Shown here: positions 57,594-64,000 of the stretch, piece after piece | Layout: each line of letters begins with the position of its first letter | Position numbering within the stretch: the first letter of the stretch is position 1 | DNA from: Phlegmacium glaucopus | Taxonomy: Eukaryota > Basidiomycota > Agaricomycetes > Agaricales > Cortinariaceae | DNA length: 64,000 bases | Direction of reading: 5' to 3' | NCBI GenBank assembly: GCA_015039465.1 | Contig: MU130073.1 | Coordinates: 219,787-283,786 of the forward strand | Program-made: the position numbers and the translations under genes | Notes under the pieces: generated by a model | What the model was told of the DNA's origin: nothing | What the model saw: the letters and a program-made list of their open reading frames with translations, nothing else | The model's database searches: none

Positions 57594-58922
57594 TTGGGGC
57601 TTGAATGCATGAATATAAGGACAGTAATAAATAGTAGCAGCTCAGTATAGTGATGATCCAAGTGTGAACATATTTGTATTCAGATGTGTTAAAAGAAGAA
57701 ACTATTCTTTCTAACTCTGTGGAGAATCTCCAAAAATGTACACTTAGTCATCTTTAGTAAGTGTCAGCGTCACATAATAAAGTGCCAGTGACATACTGGT
57801 CTACAAGCTTACTCAGCCTAGCAGTGGTCCAGTGGACCCTTATAATTGCATGAGGGTATTCATTATTATAACTATGGACTTATGTTCAATGTGCCATGCC
57901 AAATGTCACATGATGTCACCCACCCTTAATACAAAACAATAAAATGAAATAAGGAACAGTCTGAAACAGAAACAAAAAGGTTAGTGTACAACAGGAATGT
58001 AAGGGCCAGGCACCCAACAATGTCTTGTATTGGGAGAGTGGAGTGTGTACAGGATACTGTTGGATGGATGTTTGGGTTTTATTGATGTTGATGTTGTTGT
58101 TCATGGGATGGATAATGGATGAGATATGGATGCTGGATGGGTCATCACTGGCCATATTCTGAACTATGCTAGCTTCATGTCATACTTTATCCACATTTTA
58201 ATAAAAGGTGTTTTTTTTTATTACAGCTGTTCTCATATCTGTAGACATTTTCAAATTTTCGCATTGTGTGCCTTTGTTTGTGACAATCACCCAAAAATAG
58301 TAGTGGCTATCGAGGCTAGCATTGGAGTGTAGTGGAGTGTGAAGGCGAGGGGACTCGTAATGCTGGGCGTAGCCACGGCTCCACACCCAAGTTCAATCAT
58401 ATATGGTAACTGGCACTGCTTACAACTACTCCACTGTGGAGACTGATCACAACCTATTACCTATATTTGACCTATATAGGCTAGTTAAGGGCTGTTTTGA
58501 TGCAAGCTTGTGATTTGGAAATTTTAGAATATTTACACTATCAATAATCATGCCAATTAGAGATCTGTGAAAAAGGCCAAAAATTGCAAAGTAAATCTAC
58601 TTTTGACTGGAAGGCTGGGATTGCAGCCCTGGGAGATTATTTCTGTGCAGAGATAACTAATTGTTGAATGGAAGATGGCCTCCGAAACAAGCAAACAACA
58701 ACACTTCCGAAAAAAATTCTCGTAATTATTAGAAATTTAATTTGTGTAGATACATAATCGGTACGCTGTATATAACTGAGCCCATGCCTAGATATGTCGG
58801 GGAGTTCGAAAACCGAAAGAAAAAAGGTATGATGAGTAGGGTAAGATGAAGGATGTATAAAAAAGAGTCCCAGATAAATAGAACTGAGGTGGATGAACGT
58901 AACGCTCGAAAATGCGCCAATG
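57594..58922. other. Intergenic stretch, nothing recognised
   Basis: AT-rich sequence with short frames. No LTR ends, inverted repeats or family motifs were seen. The last ~100 bases will be the 3' UTR of the SNARE gene on the minus strand. Confidence 0.4.
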
Positions 58923-60147
58923 CTATACCAGGATGACAGCGAGTAGTAGTGCCATGAGAACAATCATGAGTATGATGATACACCAATTGCTCTTAGAGTC
59001 TTCAGAATCGCGCAGGAATTTACGCATGCGACGCATAGCGCTACTCATTTTGTTTTCAGAGCTGTCTACGTTCTGTTCCAGGTCGTCTAGCATCCTATCA
59101 AATAAAAAAAATAAAGGTAGGGGTGAGGCCAGAATTAATATTATTCATATCATTCGGCGAGATTAAACGTACTCGTTATGTTCTTCAATCTCATTTCCCA
59201 TCAAACTAGCTTGCTGTGCGATAGTATGTAGTGTTCCGGCTATTGAATCCATTGTATGATCTTGTTCTCTTAACATCATCTATATAGACCCCCCCAATAA
59301 ATAAATGAGCAAGCCGGTAAAGGCAAATTGGGCTCTATGCTGACCTGTTGTTCTTGCTTCGCCCAAGCAGCTTGATGATCTTCGCCATACCGGGCTGAGA
59401 ATGGTGAACCTGGGCCAGCACGTGGAGTTATTGGAGGGACATGCGTACCTGACCCGGAGGGTTGCAGGTACTCATCAAGTGGAGGCGAGTCTGAGACCAG
59501 ACCTCTCATCTTCTGGACTTGCAGAGGAAGGGTAATGATCAGGCATTGTAATAACATTGTTAGAAAAAGAAAAAGAAGGGCAAGACAAAATTTAGTATCA
59601 GTGAAAAGGTTCCATATGGTGTTTCCTTCCAGTTTGCGAAAGGATAGATAATTATGGAGAAAGAAAAAAAGGCTGCCCCCTGACAATTGAAATAGGACAG
59701 ATAAACCCACCTGTATCTCTTTCCGAACGTGGCCAACATACCGCCGCCGTTTTTGCACTTCTGCGTCGTCAAGTCCAAACATTCGTGCGTCGGTGGACTC
59801 TACGATCCTAGGTAAGGCAAGTAAAAGGCAAGTCGATGCATTAGAAATGTTATATATATTAGGAAACGTTGGACAGACTTGACGCTCTCGTCTAGATCTT
59901 CCAAGTCAGCTTCTAATGAAGCTAGCGTTGCTTTGAGCTAAATTCGCAAACCAAAAAGAGATCTAATATCCAAATAAGAACCCGCCATATAACGCGAACT
60001 ACGCACCTCGTTACGAGCCCACATCAGTTCTTCACTGCCCTCCTTGGCCATACTTCGTATTCGAGTATATGAAGATTGTAGCTGGGCTGCTGATTGCAGC
60101 GAAGCCTCTATTTCTCGTTGCACTGCATGGTAGGGGTCAATAGACAT
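58923..60147 (-). CDS. TLG1: Syntaxin-6/Tlg1-type SNARE
   Basis: Six exons on the minus strand: 60147-60007, 59937-59879, 59807-59711, 59512-59345, 59279-59173, 59094-58923 (247 aa). The N-terminus MSIDPYHAVQREIEASLQSA and LEADLEDLDESVKIVE form the syntaxin-6 N-terminal helical bundle, followed by RRRYVGHVRKEI. The SNARE helix runs from MMLREQDHTMDSIAGTL to MRRMRKF, and a C-terminal anchor WCIIILMIVLMALLLAVILV follows. The length agrees with syntaxin 6/10. Role: Qc-SNARE in endosome-to-trans-Golgi fusion. At the ionic zero layer the sequence reads EIEEHNEMLDD, with His where syntaxin 6 has Gln. The gene is divergent from 60436-61749. Confidence 0.88.
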
Positions 60148-60435
60148 GGGGGAGGAGGGATGTCCTTTTGGTTGTAGATGTCAAGCTTGACGAGCTTGAG
60201 GTCGTTTAACAAGGCGCTTTTAATTGACGCGTGTTCGTTGCTGCGTATCGTGAAATGGACGTGGTTGGACGTGTGAAGTAAGGAGGCTTTTATTTGTCCA
60301 TATTATCTCTGAAGGCTGTCAGCCACTGAGACTCGTTATAAGATTTGTGAACTTTGATTATTCTGTTCATTGGACAGCCACAACCTACATTCTCCCCTTA
60401 CAAGCCCACACGGCACTCCCGTTCCTTTACAAACT
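60148..60435. promoter_or_regulatory. Shared promoter between SNARE and membrane-protein genes
   Basis: These 288 bases separate two divergent start codons. No clear TATA box; a CAGCCACTGAGACTCG-like block and a CATTGGACAGCCAC stretch (inverted CCAAT-like) are visible. Confidence 0.4.
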
Positions 60436-61749
60436 ATGCGTTCCAACCTCTTTCTCTGCCTCCTTCTACATATCTGTTATTCGGCGACTGTGAAAGCCTT
60501 TCCTGCTTCGCCTCCTGTTCGAACTTTAGCTTCAGCACCATCCAATCTCTGGGAAAGAGCTGATACTAAGTTTGTCACCGTCTATGGGTTTGATAACTCC
60601 CTCCGTAATCCAGCATTGGACACTTCGAAACCGCAGCTTGCTCCTATTACTGAGGCTTTCATGGCTATGACTCGAGCTTTGGCCACCGCTACTGTGACTG
60701 GGTCTGGATCTGGATCTGTCAAGCCTTCTGCTATGCCGACTCCACTGCATAAGGTGACCCCGCCTTCGCTTGGAAAAGGCCTTGTAGTGCCTCCAACCCC
60801 GGTACAGAGCAGTATCGCCTCAACATCAACCGATACTCCCCAAGATACTCTCGATGACTTCCAACGCGGTGCCAGATTGCGTACTCATCGTCTTGTCGTC
60901 TTTGGTTCCGTAATCGCAGGTGTCATCTTTCTCGCCCTGCTTCTCTTCTTCCTCTTGGATCCTCGTATGATCCGCAAACTCTGCGGTAAAAAGGTCGACA
61001 ACAATCTACCCGTTTCTTCCAAGAAATTTATGCGTCGTCCGGTGCCTGCATGGAACACCTCACCCATTTCTTCTGCTGACTTTGTGTTCATGGACGACGC
61101 CACAGAAAAAGCTGCTTTCCCGAAGCACGATCCCGGCAACATTATCCCCGAGACCTGGCCCAAGCAACCCATTTCAAAGTTCTCTATCTGTTCTTCAGAA
61201 TACCCACCTTCTTTTGCCTCGGACTCTGAACCTGACCCTGGTACGCCTAAAAGTGAAACTCGCCCAGTACGACCTCCTCGTCCGCCAACAGCAGATAGTC
61301 CTGCTCTAACAGAGTCTGTCTACCTCGCTTGTGCTGATCAACCATACATCATTGTCGCTCCCCAGCCCTTCACAGATAATGATGTCAGTTTGGATAGGCC
61401 TCCTGCCATACCAACCGGCCAAGAAATACTCACTCCTCGCGAGTTCCTTGACATGTACGCTATCCGCCCCGAGCCCACTACCACTGGCGGTCCAAATTTA
61501 TATAAACCGTTATCCCATTTACAACCAAATACAACACCGGAAATTTATGATACTCGTCACTCGCGTAACCATAGCGCGCCCATGCTCGTTGGATCCATGA
61601 ACGACGAAATCAGCAAAATACCAGAACCTAGAGTTGTTCAACGTATGTTGAAACATAGAAGAAGTCGCTCAGCATCAGGATGGGCATATCCGAACGGACC
61701 CCCTTCGAAAGGACAGCACAATCAACCTTTTTCTTTAAGCCTGCGATAA
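60436..61749 (+). CDS. Single-pass membrane protein with signal peptide, function unknown
   Basis: An intronless 437-codon frame. I chose the ATG at 60436 because it opens a typical signal peptide (MRSNLFLCLLLHICYSATVK). The upstream frame extension lacks an ATG. The extracellular part (~residues 21-150) is Ser/Thr/Pro-rich, suited to O-glycosylation. A single transmembrane helix (LVVFGSVIAGVIFLALLLFF) lies at about 152-175, followed by a basic stop-transfer DPRMIRKLCGKK. The ~260-residue cytosolic tail is disordered with Pro-rich RPPRPPTAD and a basic end KHRRSRSASG. The architecture resembles Mid2/Wsc-type fungal surface sensors, but no Cys-rich WSC domain is present. This is an architectural guess only. 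Confidence 0.75.
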   Translation: MRSNLFLCLLLHICYSATVKAFPASPPVRTLASAPSNLWERADTKFVTVYGFDNSLRNPALDTSKPQLAPITEAFMAMTRALATATVTGSGSGSVKPSAMPTPLHKVTPPSLGKGLVVPPTPVQSSIASTSTDTPQDTLDDFQRGARLRTHRLVVFGSVIAGVIFLALLLFFLLDPRMIRKLCGKKVDNNLPVSSKKFMRRPVPAWNTSPISSADFVFMDDATEKAAFPKHDPGNIIPETWPKQPISKFSICSSEYPPSFASDSEPDPGTPKSETRPVRPPRPPTADSPALTESVYLACADQPYIIVAPQPFTDNDVSLDRPPAIPTGQEILTPREFLDMYAIRPEPTTTGGPNLYKPLSHLQPNTTPEIYDTRHSRNHSAPMLVGSMNDEISKIPEPRVVQRMLKHRRSRSASGWAYPNGPPSKGQHNQPFSLSLR

Positions 61750-61888
61750 GTTACGTTCAATTGCAGCTATGTACATGTACATTGTATCTAAGTCTAAGTA
61801 TGTATTTCCCTATTGGATGACGAAAAAATCTATTGGGCAGAAGGAAAAAAAATGAACTATATGCATGAGGTTTGTTTGTTCCGAGAAA

Positions 61889-63175
61889 TCAGAAAATTGA
61901 GATTTCATCGACTTTGTCATCGTGTCTCTTCTGAGGTGCAAGTGTAACAAGACTAGCTCCAAAGAAGGCTTCGGTCTTTTCATTGAGTCCATCCAGCTCT
62001 ACGTGGAATGTAGAACTGTTTTCCTTTTTGTTCAAAAAAAATGAGAGAGAAGTCAATATTTCATAAAAGAAGGATTTCAAAAATACGAACAAGAGATTGA
62101 AGATGGTCTTCCTGGTTAATATGAGTGACACGCACTTCAAGCGGTGGAGGATGTGCGGGATCGATAGGACCATGATGTCCATCCTAAACAAGAAGCAATC
62201 AGAATGTCGTCTGAAAGGAGAGAGATAAAGAGAGAAATCTTACCCTCACACGAATTTCCACCCTCATCCAAGCCGTATTCATCAATTCATAATAGTTCCC
62301 ATCGCACTTCGCCTCCGGATCCAACTTCAACAAGGCGCTTACCAACTCTGCAATACAAACTCCATGACTGGCAAGCGCAATATGTACCGCCGGCACCACC
62401 ACTCCGTTCTCCTCCCGCTTCAAGTTATCCGAATCCGACGGTATTGAAATATGAGGCAAAACACAATCCCTAATCGCCACTTCGGCACGTAAAGCTAGGT
62501 CTTGTAAGCTTTCTCCCTCTGGGAATTTTTCATGCGCCTCAAAAAGAGGAGGGAATATTTTTTGTTGGTAAAGTTCTGTTAGGGGAACGTTTGGGAATGT
62601 TTCGAGGGTCCATGGATGGCCTTCGGCGATACCAAAGTTTTGTTCTCGGAGATTAGGGTTTAACTGAAGAAGAGGTTTGGGGTAGGGTTGATAATCGTGA
62701 ATGAGTTGGGCTGTGGTATGGGCTCGGAGGAGGGGAGAGGCATAGCAGTGAGTGAAATGGGTGGAGGACAAAGAACGGCCTAGAGCTTGAGCTTGCTAAT
62801 AAATAAAAAAATATTACTCTCATCGTTCGGTGATTAACTACACCAAATACACACTTTTCTGCCTATGTAGGTATAAAGGAAATTGAGTGGCTTGTATGTA
62901 AAAAGAGAGTAATAACCGTACCGAATTCTGAAAGCGGTGAATCTCTCCATCCAGCCCAAATGCATTTCTAGAGAAAAAAAAAGCAAGCCATGTATCTCAG
63001 AAAGAGGTGTCCCAAAACCAACATGGTATCCCCAAAGTTATGAGTACATACCACATTATCCTCGCTCTCTCCATGCCTGATCTATTTTTTGGTGCAATAG
63101 TAGTAAGGTTCCCATTCAGAAACAGAAAGAAATGAAAAGGAAACGTACAAAAGTGACTGTAGTAACTGCTGCCAT
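61889..63175 (-). CDS. Histidine phosphatase (phosphoglycerate-mutase-like)
   Basis: Seven exons join in frame: 63175-63149, 63081-63052, 62967-62922, 62862-62855, 62795-62244, 62183-62091, 62023-61889 (296 aa). The catalytic motif FIRHGESEDN spans exons 1-2, followed by IWAGWRDSPLSEFG, QAQALGRSL, and HCYASPLLRAHTTAQ. The late conserved IALASHGVCIAEL supplies the second catalytic His. Family members act on small phosphometabolites or proteins through a phospho-His intermediate; the substrate is not predictable. Joining exon 3 to exon 5 requires an 8-nt microexon (GCAGAAAA) that supplies Gly-Arg-Lys where relatives have a Gly-x-x-Gln turn. The C-terminal ~70 residues are an extension. Confidence 0.87.
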
Positions 63176-63555
63176 AGTAGTAGAATCTGAATTTCTGAAG
63201 AGTTCAATTTGGGTGTAAGTTGGCTTTTAAATAACTGGGGATTGTCCAAACTTTTGGGATTCTCACGACGTTTGCCGAAAATGGGCGGAGAACATACAAA
63301 TCCGATCACTTGGGCACTGCCACCAGCACCATATTAGGTTATAACGTCAAGTGCTTGACATATTTTCGACGTCGAGGAATGCTGCTCGCTATCATAAGAC
63401 ATGACATAATTCATCGCTTTTGTATCGGAACCACGGGATACGAGGACAAAAACACGGCGATCGTGGACAACCGCCCAGTCGGATACCCAGAATCACAACA
63501 TATGATATCACAAGCTTCTAAGCTTCCAAGGAATTTGTCAATGCCATGTCTCGCC
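63176..63555. other. Upstream region of the phosphatase gene
   Basis: Promoter of the minus-strand phosphatase is expected here. No gene was seen. Confidence 0.35.
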
Positions 63556-63987
63556 TCATAGATATCCCCTCGCTCTCATGAATGCAGAGGTCATACACCC
63601 GGTCAACGGTACCAGTAGGACAGTGAAATTAAATCGGCCTCGGAGTGCAATATGTGAAGAATCTGCAAATCGGCACCTTGTAAGTTGTGCTGGCACTAGT
63701 GTATCCAACTTTAGGATAGTCGGAAATTCGACAATCTGGAAAGTGCTGATAAGTTCTTCCTCCTCGGTTTCATCGTCATCGGGCTTTTTTTGGTCTTGGA
63801 ACAGGACTAGGTTTCCCGAGTGGACCCTGCATATGCCTGCATCCCGGGTGTCCTCCCCGATCAGGACCCTGGGCAACAGGCCTATTGCCCAGGGTCCTCC
63901 CCGATCACCCTCGGGTTCCCACTTTGACGGCATGATGGAGCTTCCGTACTTCCTCCTTGTTCTTACAGCCACAACCGATGATCGCAT
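63556..63987 (-). CDS. Hypothetical 143-codon ORF, doubtful
   Basis: An uninterrupted minus-strand frame near the window end with an acidic run (KKPDDDETEEEELIS) and no family motif. A perfect 13-bp inverted repeat lies inside it (63864-63897). It may be an exon of a gene continuing beyond the window, or chance. No neighbouring exons could be linked. Confidence 0.25.
   Translation of the reverse strand: MRSSVVAVRTRRKYGSSIMPSKWEPEGDRGGPWAIGLLPRVLIGEDTRDAGICRVHSGNLVLFQDQKKPDDDETEEEELISTFQIVEFPTILKLDTLVPAQLTRCRFADSSHIALRGRFNFTVLLVPLTGCMTSAFMRARGYL
63864..63897. repeat. Perfect 13-bp inverted repeat
   Basis: GGACCCTGGGCAA, an 8-nt spacer, then TTGCCCAGGGTCC. It could form a stable hairpin. The sequence CCTCCCCGATCA also occurs directly on both sides. 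Confidence 0.8.
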
Positions 63988-64000
63988 ACTCCTCTCGCTT

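Noticed and set aside
1..64000. tRNA or rRNA genes
   Set aside because: No cloverleaf with a GGTTCGAATCC-type arm and no rRNA-like block was found by eye; a covariance search would be decisive.

Overview
This window is nuclear DNA of a filamentous basidiomycete, most likely an agaricomycete. The evidence is dense 45-75 nt GT-AG introns, agaric-type NLR genes (NACHT-WD40 and NB-ARC-TPR), a KDZ-class DNA transposon and several solo LTRs. Most calls rest on my own exon joining: splice sites were chosen so that reading frame and family motifs run through. Homology statements come from memory of the families, not from a search.

Bases 1-28 kb are a compact housekeeping region: the 3' end of a probable KA1-type kinase, a basic nuclear-type protein, the mitochondrial GTPase MTG1, RNA polymerase II subunit RPB11 head-to-head with ribosomal protein uL15, two tandem MAPEG genes, an MGRN1-like RING protein, farnesyl diphosphate synthase, an RNF34/CARP-like FYVE-RING protein, a flavin monooxygenase, and a large disordered protein ending in PHD-like and chromo domains (start codons of the last two only 83 bp apart).

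Bases 29-44 kb are an accessory island. A NACHT-WD40 NLR with 14 nearly identical WD40 units sits between two direct copies of the 3' end of the chromodomain gene. Next come decayed sequence, a pseudogene of the FACT subunit POB3/SSRP1, and an NB-ARC NLR with about 15 nearly identical TPR units.

Bases 44-56 kb are a transposon nest. Six elements with LTR-type ends and matching flanking target duplications are visible, plus one related copy without a duplication. An 8.15 kb KDZ element with ~1 kb inverted repeats carries a broken transposase interrupted by a 334-bp MITE. Right of the nest lies a truncated pseudogene copy of the NB-ARC-TPR gene.

Bases 58.9-63.2 kb return to housekeeping genes: a syntaxin-6/Tlg1-type SNARE divergent from a single-pass membrane protein, and a phosphoglycerate-mutase-like phosphatase with an apparent 8-nt microexon. 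No tRNA, rRNA or CRISPR array was recognised. I found no clear new system. The strongest leads are the NLR island, its flanking duplication, and the two repeat-built receptors.
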